From NCBI GenBank assembly GCA_964017145.1, contig OZ024845.1, forward strand, positions 3,100,001 to 3,164,000: DNA of 64,000 nt. The letters are read 5' to 3'. Origin of the DNA: Agrocybe praecox. Lineage: Eukaryota > Basidiomycota > Agaricomycetes > Agaricales > Agrocybaceae. The translations under genes were made by a program, and so were the position numbers. Below the pieces are notes generated by a model. The model had not been told where the DNA came from and searched no databases. It saw only the letters and a list, made by a program, of their open reading frames with translations. Below are positions 12,588 through 23,505 of this stretch, in pieces (within the stretch, counting starts at the first letter, position 1; the number at the start of each line of letters is the position of its first letter).

Positions 12588-13760
12588 ATGGCTCTCAATC
12601 AAAAAGTTCGATCAGTCACTTTACCGCAGGAGCTCTATGATCAGATCATGTTTTATCTATGGGGAGATAGCATATCGCTGAAGAACTGCAGTCTTGTTTG
12701 CAAGTCTTGGGTTGTCCCATCCCGAGCTCCGCTATTCCGCACGCTTTCCATTGGAGAGAATGTCATAAATGCTGCCCTTTTACCTCTCACCAAGGAATCC
12801 ACGTGGCCAGCTATAGCGTCCTACGTTAAGAAGTTGCAGATCCCAGGAATGACTCTTCCGAAGGAAATACCTTCGGACTCCCTCCTTCATACCATATCGT
12901 CGAACCTGACATATCTTCACCTATCCAAAAGCTTCAGTGGCGATTTCGAAGGATTGACAGCCGTCGTATGCATGTTTTTTAGGCTACAGATTCTCGTGAT
13001 GGATGGGGTGCACTGGAATGAAAGAAGATCTGCAGTGTCGGAGAGTTCAACGAATAAATTCTTGCCTCAGTCACTTTTCCACCTCAAACTCCGCAACGTA
13101 GTGTCCCTTTCGCCTCTGATGCATTGGTTACTGTCTCAACCCCAGATTCCAACAGTAACCCATCTGGACATTGGACCAATCAGGGATCACGAAGTCCCAT
13201 TCTTTGGTCGCTTTTTAACAAAAATAGCGACAAATCTCGAATATCTGGCGCTCTCTTTTGAGTGTCATGATACCGGAAGCTTATGGTCACATGGCGTGCA
13301 GGTCATTGAACCAGAGCAAATTATCAGGCGTCCAGAACGTCCGGCATCTGAAGTTGCTCGTCTTTACAGACAACTTTTCGGGTTACCGACATACGAAGAC
13401 ATATGCAGCCTGTCACGACTGTGCACTCTTCGCGTTAACAAATTCCTCGACATATCCCTGCACGACCAAAGCGCGGCGCAATTTTGGACACCTCGAGCAT
13501 TGACCATTATCCAATCCCCAAATATTGCCAACATCATTCTGGAGATCAATATTTCTAGGGCTGGGGACCTGGATAAATACAACATAAACTGGAACTTCAT
13601 TGATCAGGCTTTAAGTACCAAAACGTTCAGGACACTTCATGCATTGCAATTCATAATATCGGGGAAGGTTAACCTAGAAGCGATATCCAGTCTTCTATCG
13701 TCCCGACTCCCAAGTCTCACGAACCGAAATCTACTCCGCTTCTCAAAAACTCGTATCTAA
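12588..13760 (+). CDS. F-box protein, Agaricomycete type
   Basis: This is an intronless gene of 390 residues. Its N terminus, LPQELYDQIMFYLWGD, followed by CSLVCKSW and LFRTL, is the F-box pattern common in Agaricomycetes. F-boxes bind Skp1 in SCF ubiquitin ligases, and the rest of the protein would select the target. The remainder is Leu-rich with irregular repeats and no recognised domain. It is a paralogue of 45250-46419. The two share the architecture, the near-C-terminal motif DLDKYN.NW.FIDQ.LST, and a similar ending (LPSLTNRNLLRFSK against LPILARRDMLGFFKS). The start is the first ATG before the F-box. Confidence 0.85.
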   Translation: MALNQKVRSVTLPQELYDQIMFYLWGDSISLKNCSLVCKSWVVPSRAPLFRTLSIGENVINAALLPLTKESTWPAIASYVKKLQIPGMTLPKEIPSDSLLHTISSNLTYLHLSKSFSGDFEGLTAVVCMFFRLQILVMDGVHWNERRSAVSESSTNKFLPQSLFHLKLRNVVSLSPLMHWLLSQPQIPTVTHLDIGPIRDHEVPFFGRFLTKIATNLEYLALSFECHDTGSLWSHGVQVIEPEQIIRRPERPASEVARLYRQLFGLPTYEDICSLSRLCTLRVNKFLDISLHDQSAAQFWTPRALTIIQSPNIANIILEINISRAGDLDKYNINWNFIDQALSTKTFRTLHALQFIISGKVNLEAISSLLSSRLPSLTNRNLLRFSKTRI

Positions 13761-13846
13761 GTAGATCTTTATTCCACAAATACTAGGCATGTTTTAGCAT
13801 ACATTCGACAATGTTTATTGATGACAGGACTAATACGAATTCAACC

Positions 13847-15668
13847 TCAGAGCATCGCAAGCGCCCGTTCCAAATCGGGCTTCGCCGATTTCCAGGTCCA
13901 CGCCCAGAGGTCTCGGATTGACTCGCCCAGCTCTTTGATTTTATCTGCGGATCCTACTTCGCCATCCTTGATATGTTCAAAACCTGGGGCATCCAAATCC
14001 AATAAATGGCCCAACTTGTTGGTGGCAGCTGCGGCAAAGTTTCCAAATGGTTGGCGGACAGCATCGTACGCCCTTGAAACCTTTGGAATATCCGCAACGT
14101 TACCGCTTCTAAGACCTTTAGCCAGGACTTGGGAGAGGATGTAGACGTCCTAAATATTCCATTCAAGTCTTCGTCAACGAAAATATGGTAATAGAAAATT
14201 GACGAACCTCAATTGCCTGACCCGCACCATTGCCCAAGTGAGGTGGTGCGCCGTGTGCCTGATAACGAGATTAATTGGTCAGGTCATCATGTCGCTGGAA
14301 ACTAATATATTTAGTGGCTTACAGCATCTCCCAAGAGGATTACCCTTCCGCTCTTTGAGATGTACGAGTCCATAGGCGCTACTGTTTGGATGGTCCAGCG
14401 GGACGGCGTTCCCATATGCTGTAGACCACATATCAAGTCAATGGCACAAAGAAGGATAATATAAAATAGATACTTTACCTTGAGAAGCATCTCAACATCA
14501 TCGTCCCACCCTAGAAAATATTTTCCAAGGTTATCCGAAGAGCTGTCTGACATGACTGGACCTTCAACATAGGTCCCTTCCTTTGCGTAGTCAGTTATAA
14601 AAGGAACGAAATTGATCAGCGTCCCCTTTAAGATCGGATAAGCTATGATGTGCTGGGGAGGTTAATAAGTACCACAAATAAAAATGTGCGATTTGAGCGG
14701 CATATCACTGAATTACTCACCCTGTGCTTTCCTATGTACTACGATGATTTCGTGAGTAAGTGTACGGATATCTGGACAGATTATGCGCTGACCATCATAG
14801 GCTCTGTTAATGGGCGAAGATTCGGCGCGACGCGCCTGATGGTCTCGGCATCGATGGTACTCCTGTAGCATATTGAGCCGGTCCATAAAGGCTGCGAGAG
14901 CTTGGAGGCTTCCTCTTCAGTCCAGTTGTTCTGTCTAGCCAGTATAAGCTTTCGGATAATTGAGTTTATCCCGTCAGCAGCAATCAGTAAATCGCATGTG
15001 GCTTTGTTCCCATTTTTGAACTCGAGTTCAACGGTCCCGTCTTCAGCCTCTTGGAAATTGGAGAGACGGTGAGATAAATGAATGTTGATGGATGGAGAGA
15101 CGTGTTCAAGCAATACTTCTTGGACATCGGCTCGATGGAAAGAAACCGATCCGCCTGTAGTAAAACCAATTGTTAGGTAATATTAATGTAATGACCAATT
15201 AAGAGACGTGAAGTGAACTTGCCTGGCATCATCACATCAACGATTGAGGTTCCATTCTTCGTGTCGCCTCTCATGATCCTGAAAGTGGGTTCTTGAAACA
15301 CTTCATGAAAATCAATTGAATGTCCGAGAAACTTTGAGACATACTGAGTTGATCTGGCGACGGCAGTTCTTGGTCGGCTGGCATTCGTTTTGCTAGAGAT
15401 TCCTGTAGGCCAAGGCTTTGGACTATCTCCCAGCCTCTAGGCCACATCATGATACCAGCGCCAACTTGGGTTAGCTTGGCCGTCGATTCGTACATATCGA
15501 CCTGGAGGAAACTGTCCACTTCAAGCTTGCTCAATGCAACGGCCAGGGTTAATCCTCCAATGCCGCTCCCACTGTTATTTTGAGTTCAAAATATCAATGG
15601 TCCACTCGGCATCATAAAGAAAGTAAGACCCACATGATGGCTACACGGATCTTACGGGGAGATGACAT
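13847..15668 (-). CDS. FAD-dependent monooxygenase (salicylate hydroxylase-like)
   Basis: This looks like a group A flavoprotein monooxygenase that uses NAD(P)H and O2 to hydroxylate an aromatic or related substrate. The first exon is 35 bases (MSSPRKIRVAI). Its last codon is completed after the intron to give IGSGIGG, the FAD dinucleotide-binding GxGxxG. Downstream are LLIAADGINS, the DG motif, and VILLGDAAHGAPPHLGNGAGQAIE, the GD motif that contacts FAD ribose; that last codon run is assembled across an intron. About seven to nine exons give roughly 430 residues, and the conserved motifs look intact. It sits between the two reductase/P450 arms, so it could tailor the same metabolite, but this is inference. 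The stop is TGA at 13847-13849. Confidence 0.88.
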
Positions 15669-17064
15669 GTTTAGTCGAAGTTGAGGAAATATTTGACTAC
15701 TGGGGTTGGTTGTGGAAAATGTCCACGAGATATGAGTGAGTTGTTTGTGGAAGTCAAAGGTGATATATGAAATGAGCGAACTTAAATAGGACTTTTATAG
15801 CATAGCGCAATCGATCCTGAAGTTACTTCTTTATCCGTAGAAATATCCGAAAACGTCATAAGCATGATTTCGCACCACATATACTAACCGGTGAATCATC
15901 TTACTGTACGCTGACAGAGAATGTCCAATAAATTGGTTTATAAAGATTGTAGGCCCACCTGTAGTAAACAGAATACTGCATTTATGAAGGATAAATATAC
16001 CCATCGGAAGAAACCCGACTCCTACAAGCAGATTTTCCAACTTCACCGTGGTTAACCGTGTGTATCAATGCATGCCAATAGACTGCCGCGAATGACTTTA
16101 TCTTCGCGCACAACAGACGCTTGATTTACCACATTTCCGGCATAAGTTGGCCACAAGAGCCCATAGAACGGTGGAAAGGTATCAGCGAAAAAAAAATTAA
16201 GATGGGGCTTCCGGGCTACCTTGATAACGGTCAACCTGAATTCCCCAACAAGTACTGGAGACGTGATATATTGAAATCACCTAAAAACCCTTCAAGTACA
16301 AGGAATTTGAAGATGAGGGTTGAAATTGAATTATCGAAGTCGTAGTCGCGTACCTAGGAAACTCGCGACCGGTTCGATAGTAATGTTCTATTGTTTGAAT
16401 ACCATTTACATTTGTTATGTTCCAAAAAAGATTCGTGGATTCGGCACTCACAGCTGTACAGTGTACTTTGTACCAGATCCAGAGATCGCCCGATATTGTC
16501 ATACAGTGGTCAATCAAATTTCCACTAAACATAACTCCCATTCGTTGCATTCGGTATCATGCAGGGATGTCGGAGAATTTAGATCCTGGTAGTGTATCCA
16601 GAGACGTACGTTTTTAGGTCCACATATCGCGCATGGTCCCTCCAAAACGCAAAAATATATAGAAACCTGACGGTGGAAAAACTGTGAAGATTGAGCACTC
16701 TGCCGTCTTACCTGGTATCAAGGATCCGACTGAGAATTCTTCGAAAGGATGTCAGCCCATCCCAACAACTCGGATAGAGCGATTCCAAAGGTACGTTGAG
16801 GCTCAACGTTTAACAGTAGTTCTCCGATTTGTCTTCCACGACAGCCATTTCCTTATCGAACATACTCGTGCGTAATTTTTTCCTGATCACAGCGCGTGTA
16901 GCTCGCTCAAGATTTATTCAACATCAAATGACTGACATAGCTAGCTTCGTTGTTGCGGTACACGGCGGATTCAGAGTTTAAGCGACTGCTGAACAGTTTT
17001 AGGATCCAACGACGATATACCAAGAAACAATCAGCGACGACATACATTAAATTTTCGATGCCGA
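15669..17064. other. no confident gene; scattered short ORFs
   Basis: Several short frames lie here, notably on the minus strand at 15831-16046, 16052-16234 and 16281-16550. Some have hydrophobic stretches. They could be exons of a decayed minus-strand membrane protein, but I could not join them into a supported model or recognise a family. On the plus strand, 16684-16875 is a short frame without a family. Confidence 0.3.
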
Positions 17065-17973
17065 CTACATAGCACCGGCTTTTCCTTCGTTTTCTCTTTC
17101 TCGTACCTCCTGCTCCCTCTTCGCACGTTCAAGTCTAGCTTCAGCCTCCACCTCTCGCAATGCAATCTTCGACCACAAAGGAAAACCGCCCTCTTCATAC
17201 GCTCTCTGCAACCGTTTCTCAGCATCTGCCCAATTCCATTCCTCGTGCACCCCGAACGGTGCCACTTCATGCACAGCGTGCCGCTCTTCTTCCGTCTCTG
17301 GAGGTCGGTGGATTCGGGAAGTGAGACTAGGCGCTAAAGTCCACAGCAGCGCGCGCATCCTTACGCCAAATTGACGCGCCTAAGTTGTTCAGTTCAATTG
17401 GTAAAACAAGGTTTGAAGAATGAAAATGGATGAAAAACGCACATCATTGATTCCTAATGTCGTTTTCACTGTCCAAATCATCCCGAAACTTCCCACAGCG
17501 ACCAGTGCAGTGGCTATACCAAAGGCCTTGGCGGCGAGCATTGCAGAGGACGCGTTCATTTGTGACAGAGCCGACATTAACGACGTGTTGGTTTCTGAAT
17601 CCGTGGGTCTCTCCAGCAGATTTATATTTGACGATGACGGTTCCACCGCCGCCGATGCAGAGCTTGAAACGGGCAGGGTAGCGGTAGTTTGGAGTGATTT
17701 ACGCGGTGGAGGTGCTGAAGAGTTTTTCAAAGCTATACGAGCTGCGGAACTACGCTGCCTGCGTAACATAAGCAGAGGAATGGCCAGTGCTAAACTTGTC
17801 CCAATGAACTAGCAAATAAATTCAAAAAATCTTCGTAAATCTAAATTCCTGTACGCGAAGAGATAATGTCTCGTTACCGCAAATATTGGGACCCATTTTG
17901 GTACACGACTTTTACTTGATCCTTGTGCTTGCGAGGAGGGCGACGACGACGACGAAGGCGTAAGAGAACCCAT
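17065..17973 (-). CDS. TMEM242-like mitochondrial inner-membrane protein
   Basis: Three exons (17878-17973, 17443-17808, 17065-17379) give 258 residues. The first exon ends in PKWVPIFA and continues as FIGTSLALAIPLLMLRR, a membrane segment. A Ser/Pro-rich linker follows, then a second segment, AKAFGIATALVAVGSFGMIW, and VKTTLGINDARQFGVRMR. The second part matches human TMEM242, which has VWKALGVHSMNDFRSKM at the same place. TMEM242 assists assembly of the ATP synthase c-ring and complex I in mammals; the fungal role is inferred from that. The C terminus is charged, with many Glu/Arg/Lys, and probably helical. The start could instead be the in-frame ATG at 18024. This is a housekeeping gene in the spacer of the inverted repeat. 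Confidence 0.75.
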
Positions 17974-18347
17974 TTTCTGCCGAAGCACGGCTTTGCATCT
18001 TTGCAACGGTTCTAGTGATTGCATTTTCAATGCATGCTGACAAATTTGAGCGCGTCGCCTCGGCCCTCCGAGTTTGTCCCGACGCGTCGGTATTAGGTAA
18101 GCTGTAAGCAAATGGTGTGACTCTGTGTTACGAGTCCTCCAAAAGAGGATGAGTTCTTCTATCGCGCGCGTCCTATTTTTGATCTTGTCATAGTTAAAAG
18201 GTCGGGCTTTCGTTTTGCCGGTTACCGGCTTGGTCATGTGATGTTTGGTTGGCACGCGCTAAAAATATACCATTATGCCAGGATCCTGGCTAACAAGCTA
18301 CCACTGCGCTACTATAACACCAACCGTCACCCGCTGTACTGTGTACA
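17974..18347. other. divergent intergenic region
   Basis: This is the shared upstream region of the TMEM242-like gene (minus strand) and the unrecognised plus-strand gene that starts at 18348. An open minus frame runs through much of it (to 18255), but it carries no recognisable protein. Confidence 0.4.
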
Positions 18348-19343
18348 ATGATGGAGAACGTGGCGTGCCTCACCCTCCTCTACGGTGCGGTTCAACACAC
18401 CCTCCCTATCCTAGGATCTCGTGCTCAGGAGACGTTCATTGCGGCATATGTATTCCTCTTCAACTACTTTTTTTCTTCCTTTTCGCGTGGGTTGCCGACC
18501 ATCTGAAGCACACCACCATTGGGATGGTCATCCTCAAGCTCAGGAAACCTTGACATTCGTGTCCGCTGTTCATTGTATCCTTCGCATGCTCTTTGGCGAA
18601 GAGTACCTCCTTTCGATCACCAGCTACACCAAGGACTTGGTTGTTCGTTCCGCCGACCACATCAAAGGCGAGGTCGTCAAAAGGGTGTACCTACCATGCA
18701 GGGACAGAGTCGAAGGCATGCAGAAGTCATCCGCCATCTTCGCCTTTTTTTTTTTGCAGGAGACTGTTAGAGCTCGCCGTTTTCACCATCCTCAGGGTCT
18801 CCGTCGTATTCGCGTTCCTGTCTATCTACGCTCTAGACGAACACTCCCTCGTCGTTTCCATCAGCGAGCAGTGTAGCCATGCCTTCATCAACGTCGAACT
18901 GAGCAGTGCGGATACCACAGTTACGCCTGCAGAGGGTGATGATAGCGGCCTCCTAAAAATCATGGGCGTCAACGTCGTTGGGACGAGGAGGCAGAGGAAG
19001 GGGAGGAGGTCGAGGAGAAGGCGGTCGAGGAGGAGGAGAATCCTGAGAAAGAGGTTCCAGGACACTGGAAGATGTAGTCCGAGATGAAGAGGCGGTCGAC
19101 AAAATGGATTCCATCTTTGGCGTCGAACACATTTCGATGGACTTTGGCGACAATTTACTCGAGGTCGACATCAACGAAGTCCTTTCTTTCTCGGACGATA
19201 TCCCTGAGGACGACCAGGAGGACGATTTCCCCTCTCCCAGCGAGAAGGACATCCCAGGTAATTCTATGTCGACTAGTATCAGCACCCTCAGTATCGTCGG
19301 CTCTGTGATTGAAGAGGGAAATGCAGGTCTCATTAAACAATAA
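18348..19343 (+). CDS. hypothetical membrane protein with acidic C terminus
   Basis: I do not recognise the family. A four-exon model closes at 258 residues: 18348-18449, 18544-18686, 18760-19008 and 19061-19343. It starts MMENVACLTLLYGAVQHTLP, has a strong hydrophobic segment LLELAVFTILRVSVVFAF in exon 3, and ends in a very acidic Asp/Glu/Ser region (DIPEDDQEDDF). Introns 1 and 2 have credible acceptors (the second ends TTTTTTTTTGCAG). Intron 3 is weak, because it lies in purine-rich DNA and was chosen to restore the frame. An alternative reading is a gene disrupted by frameshifts around 18980-19060. Confidence 0.4.
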
Positions 19344-20567
19344 ATAAAACTCAAATCAGGACTCATACATGCCATACCTTGCAATGGCCCACACCTACAA
19401 GTTACTCTTTATGACTCGAGGTACCAGAAAGTTGGGTCCATCGGGTCACAGGTACAAATGGACCTTGTACCTTGGACTTTGTACCGGGTACCTGAATTTT
19501 GTACCAAAAAATCATGGCATGAACTCACAATGCACTAATGCAATTAAGAGACCTGAGATAAACGAAGGAATCACGTCTTAAGCTGATAAGTTTATTTAAC
19601 TTTTTATGGAAGTGCTTCTCCTTACTTGTTCCTTACACTTCCTTATCTTTCTGCTATATTATTTCCTTCCTTCCTTACCGGTATCGTTTTTTAAATAAGC
19701 TGCCTTGCATCAATTATGACTACTCTCCTATAAATCAGCGGTACTTCAACACTACATCCTTCCTAAAATTTCGAATCTCGACTTCCGATTTCAACTCCGC
19801 TTGAGAAAAAAAAAAAGGTCTCGTAACCGCCGGCTACGCATGGCCCATATCCTTCAACTGCACCTGTGTACTTTGTTTCTGGAATGAAAAATAATGTAGT
19901 GACATATATTGGAACATGATTGTACTAATTGTTAGACTTATACTCAGCTTGTACCAAGCTTGTCCCCACTCCCAGATGAGGAGTGGCACAGTGCCGGCAG
20001 TCCGGCTTCTGCGGCATGTCAGTAGTTTTGCAACGACAACGAACAACATATTGGCTTGCTGTGTAACAGAAAGGTTCCCCAACCTCTAAAATAACCCGAT
20101 AAGGAAAATCTGCTTACTAATTTTCTGCCTTTGTTTATGTTTGCTCTAGACGTAGATGCCAAACCCATACTGACCCTCCCCAGTGCCCACCCTGATAATT
20201 CGAGAGTTTTCTGCCTTTGTTTATATTTGGTTTCAACGCTGCAGACAATCATTACTGCGAGTAGTACTAGTGCTGAGTGCTCACACTAGTGCTGAGTGAT
20301 TCAAATTTTGAATTTTCTTTTACTCTACGTCTGACTCCTGAGAGTCGCAACCTTGAACGTATGATGCTTCTTAACTCTGGGAACAATTGAATACCATGGT
20401 TTTAACAGCCTTCTAGTTTCCCCGTCATCTTTGTTATGGCTAGCTGCGCCTCAAACTTCACTGGTAGTCCACTTCACGGTTGCTATTTTAGAGAACCTAT
20501 TGGACGTCGTTGACTAGTTGAAGTTTTTTTGAATCAGTAGTTACATATACAGTATGCATGAATTCTT
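19344..20567. other. gene-free region
   Basis: I see no coding sequence. A short cluster of GTACC words lies at about 19420-19505. A tandem pair of ACTAGTGCTGAGTG lies at about 20265-20300. The region ends at the insertion site of the LTR retrotransposon. Confidence 0.5.
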
Positions 20568-20572
20568 TTTTC

Positions 20573-20825
20573 TGTCATGAATTCCTTCCGACTTATCTAA
20601 TCTTATCTTGTTCTATTTTTATTCCTTCTTTTATTTCTTCCTAGTTCCGTATTATTTCAAAATCATTATCATTTAGTTTCATATTAGCTAGCCTCCTATT
20701 GTAAATCCTATATAAGTAGCTAGTTTTCCCTTCGTTGACTCTCTTTACGAGATCAACGCAGTGTAATGGATCTCATTTGACTTGTCGCTTGGTCATCACT
20801 TCCGTTTTGGGATCGTATCATTACA
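20573..20825 (+). repeat. 5' LTR
   Basis: This 253-base LTR begins TGTCATGAATTCC and ends GTATCATTACA. It contains a TATATAA box at 20709-20715. About 32 bases downstream it contains ACGAGATCAA (20747-20756), which is complementary to the presumed primer-binding site. It is the same as the 3' LTR over its whole length by eye. Confidence 0.93.
20709..20715 (+). promoter_or_regulatory. LTR TATA box
   Basis: TATATAA lies inside the 5' LTR and would place transcription start near 20740. The copy in the 3' LTR is at 22752-22758. This is a sequence match only. Confidence 0.5.
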
Positions 20826-20828
20826 AGT

Positions 20829-20838
20829 TTGATCTCGT
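20829..20838 (+). other. presumed self-priming primer-binding site
   Basis: TTGATCTCGT lies three bases after the 5' LTR, where a primer-binding site is expected. It is the exact reverse complement of ACGAGATCAA at 20747-20756, near the predicted 5' end of the transcript. Tf1/sushi elements prime reverse transcription by folding the RNA 5' end onto such a site instead of using a tRNA. Confidence 0.55.
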
Positions 20839-20882
20839 CACAAAACAATTCTTGGACTGTCAGCCGCTCTCGCTTTTTCATC

Positions 20883-22067
20883 ATGTCAGGACTATCACCA
20901 TCGGATTGGAACTCTTCTTCTACTTCTATCCCTATGGATACTTCGCAAAATCCGTCTCTTCCTTTTCAACCAATGGACACCACCGCTTTGCCGAACTTTA
21001 CAGCTAGCTTTGATCCGACGACTGTCAATCAACCGGCACAGCCGCCTTATGTCGCGGACTTCAACCGCCTTGTGGAAATGATGAATTCGAGTCAGGACAG
21101 GTTTCAGAGGGAAATGGCGGATACGATGAGCCGTCTTGCCGGATATTCACAGGCTCTATCTTCTTGTCAGCCACCCAACTCTTCTGTCTCTAATTCGGGT
21201 TCATCTGGTGCTTCTCTTCCCTCGGTTGCTCCTTCCTTCCAAACTATTGTCAAGCTTCCTCAACCTCGCAAATTCAACGGAAAGCATGATCAGGTTCTGC
21301 CTTTCTTGAACGAGCTTCAACGTATCATGGAGTTTGCCCATGCTAGTTTTCCCTCGGACTGCGCTAAAATTGGATGGACTTCACTTTACCTCAAGGATGG
21401 CATCCCTCTCCAGTGGTTTAATTACCTCGAATTATCCAACTCTCCTGCTCTTCTTTCTTGGGACGCTTTCGTCACTGCGTTCAAAGCTAAATTTGGTGAT
21501 CCTCGTCTTGCTTACAATGCCAATCGTAAACTCGACTCTCTTGTTCAAATCGGCTTGGCTCATGATTATCTCACCCGCTTCCTCGAGCTCTCTAGTCATC
21601 TCGACATGACGGAACAAACCAAGATCAATCGCTTCCTTAAAGGTCTCAAGCCAGAAATCAAGGATCGTCTCGTTGGTCTCGTCAAACGTCCTACCAAGCT
21701 CATGGAATGGGAGAAAATCATTGTTCAAATCGACGCCAACCTCCTCGAGCGCGAACGCGAACGCAAGATAGAGTCTGGTAATGCTCAACCTCCGGATAAT
21801 CCTTCCTCTCCGTCGCTCTCTCCGTCTCCTTCTTTTTCTTCACATAATCATCCTCTCCTCACTCCCACGTCAGAACCATCCACGCCGACCACTATATTCC
21901 CTTCAAATTCCAATAACGACGTTATTCCTATGGACGTCGACGCAATCATTACTTCTTCCGAGCTCGCCAATCGCATCAAGAATAATCTTTGCCTTTATTG
22001 TGGGGAATCCGGTCACGATGTTGCTTCATGTGTTCATTTCGAAGAACATGACAGTGAAGAAGATTGA
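20883..22067 (+). CDS. retrotransposon Gag-like protein with zinc knuckle
   Basis: This is a 394-residue frame and the only sizeable gene of the element. The order is a Ser/Pro-rich N terminus, a middle region with the Gag hallmarks PRKFNGKHDQV, WFNYLE and F..AFKAKFGD, a Leu/Lys-rich region (RFLKGLKPEIKDRLVG), a Ser/Pro linker and a C-terminal CCHC knuckle. The knuckle reads CLYCGESGHDVASC, with CX2CX4HX4C spacing. Gag would form the particle and bind RNA. The frame is also open upstream to 20829 without an ATG, so 20883 is the start. It ends with an acidic tail and a TGA stop, with no pol frame after it. Confidence 0.9.
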   Translation: MSGLSPSDWNSSSTSIPMDTSQNPSLPFQPMDTTALPNFTASFDPTTVNQPAQPPYVADFNRLVEMMNSSQDRFQREMADTMSRLAGYSQALSSCQPPNSSVSNSGSSGASLPSVAPSFQTIVKLPQPRKFNGKHDQVLPFLNELQRIMEFAHASFPSDCAKIGWTSLYLKDGIPLQWFNYLELSNSPALLSWDAFVTAFKAKFGDPRLAYNANRKLDSLVQIGLAHDYLTRFLELSSHLDMTEQTKINRFLKGLKPEIKDRLVGLVKRPTKLMEWEKIIVQIDANLLERERERKIESGNAQPPDNPSSPSLSPSPSFSSHNHPLLTPTSEPSTPTTIFPSNSNNDVIPMDVDAIITSSELANRIKNNLCLYCGESGHDVASCVHFEEHDSEED

Positions 22068-22615
22068 TTTCTTTTCTTTATGTTCATCTGTTTTTTCCTT
22101 CCTCCTTTCCGATCCCATCTCCTCCTGTTCATTTTCCCAAGCGACACACTATTCCTTTCAGTTCAACACCTTCTTCAACATTTGGCAAAGGCTATGTACT
22201 TGGAAGCCCACTTGTTATTTCTTCGGCTCTTTCCTGGCCTTCTTGTTGCAATAGGCCTCGGTCTTATCAACATACATTCTGTCTTCCCTCCACTTTCCGA
22301 AATGTCTTCGTTTCTATTTCTAGGACGTCCGACTTCTATTTTTGGATTTTACCTTTTTAGTCTTTTATCCGGAACGGTCACGATCGCGAACGACTACGAC
22401 TACCTGGCTTACATGCCTTCCTTCTTATCATCCTTACTTCTTTTCTGTTCGCAATTGGCCTCACTCTGACGAGGGTGGTACCACCAATTCTTGTTTCAGA
22501 AATTACTCCATTCCTTTTTCTACATCTTTCCCTTGCCTTTTTTCTTTCTTTTAATCCCTTTTATATCTAGTTTCCATTTTACCTTCTTGGAGACTTGATC
22601 TTAAAGGGGGGGTAA

Positions 22616-22868
22616 TGTCATGAATTCCTTCCGACTTATCTAATCTTATCTTGTTCTATTTTTATTCCTTCTTTTATTTCTTCCTAGTTCCGTATTATTT
22701 CAAAATCATTATCATTTAGTTTCATATTAGCTAGCCTCCTATTGTAAATCCTATATAAGTAGCTAGTTTTCCCTTCGTTGACTCTCTTTACGAGATCAAC
22801 GCAGTGTAATGGATCTCATTTGACTTGTCGCTTGGTCATCACTTCCGTTTTGGGATCGTATCATTACA
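22616..22868 (+). repeat. 3' LTR
   Basis: This 253-base LTR has the same sequence by eye as 20573-20825. It follows the purine tract, is followed by TTTTC (the target-site duplication) and ends in CA. Confidence 0.93.
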
Positions 22869-22873
22869 TTTTC

Positions 22874-23505
22874 TTTTTTTGTCCAAGGCTCAAGGGTATG
22901 TAGCTGTAATATTAATACGGATTCACGGGCATCTATCGGGCCAGCAAGCCATATGGCGCCGAAGGCGTCCCCTAGTCTAACATCCAAGGAGCAGAATACA
23001 AAGTATATTTGAGGATTATTCAAGTAGTACTAGTATAGAGTGCTCTGTGCGTTAGCTGCGTTGTTGCATGTACCAACGGTTTGGACTCCTGGTTACTGCT
23101 AACTTCTGACGTCGGCAAACAGATGCCGACACAAGGAATAACACACGAATTGAAAGAGACAGAGACATGACCGACGCGTCTTGCGATGCGTTGTGGATAT
23201 TTCATGACCGTAACAATGTCCAATGCGATGAACAGTGTACTCAACGAAAACTTGGGCTGTATGGGGCTGTACTAATAATGGCCGAACGTTTATAAACAGA
23301 TATTAACCATCACGTGCAAGTACAAGGTCCAGTCGAAGTCCAGTCCATGACTCCATGGACCTCCTTCCCAGTGGATTGATCGTTCTCCGAGGTACACATG
23401 TCACAATGCAGCCTTTCTATTTTTAGTGCTTCGTACCTTTGAAACAAAGTTAAACAAAGTTTCATTCACTGCGTCTCTAATAACTCACCCCTACTCATAG
23501 GACTG
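22874..23505. other. intergenic region between LTR element and right repeat arm
   Basis: No coding sequence is supported here. Bases 23392-23430 carry a short motif (GAGGTACACATGTCACAATG and following) that recurs at 26307-26345, on the other side of the right-arm P450. Similarity to the left arm begins at about 23425. Confidence 0.5.

Larger units (their letters stand above)
20568..22873 (+). mobile_element. complete gag-only LTR retrotransposon with target-site duplication
   Basis: Two 253-base LTRs (20573-20825 and 22616-22868) flank a 1,790-base interior. Both LTRs run TG...CA and read as identical, so insertion was recent. The five-base duplication TTTTC is present at 20568-20572 and 22869-22873. 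The interior encodes only a Gag-like protein. A purine tract (TTAAAGGGGGGG, ending at 22612) just before the 3' LTR serves as the polypurine primer. No protease, reverse transcriptase, RNase H or integrase is present. The element must therefore be mobilised by another element, presumably of the Tf1/sushi (chromovirus-like Gypsy) group. Confidence 0.93.

Noticed and set aside
15831..16550. Three minus-strand frames as one membrane protein gene
   Set aside because: I could not find splice sites that join them in frame, and no family is recognised. They are left as an unresolved stretch.
18953..19384. 143-codon minus-strand Ser/Pro-rich frame
   Set aside because: It is the antisense shadow of the acidic plus-strand frame, which has the better coding character.
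22064..22554. Overlapping frames after gag that might be a pol remnant
   Set aside because: They are low-complexity Ser/Phe/Pro frames on pyrimidine-rich DNA. No protease, reverse transcriptase or integrase motif is present.
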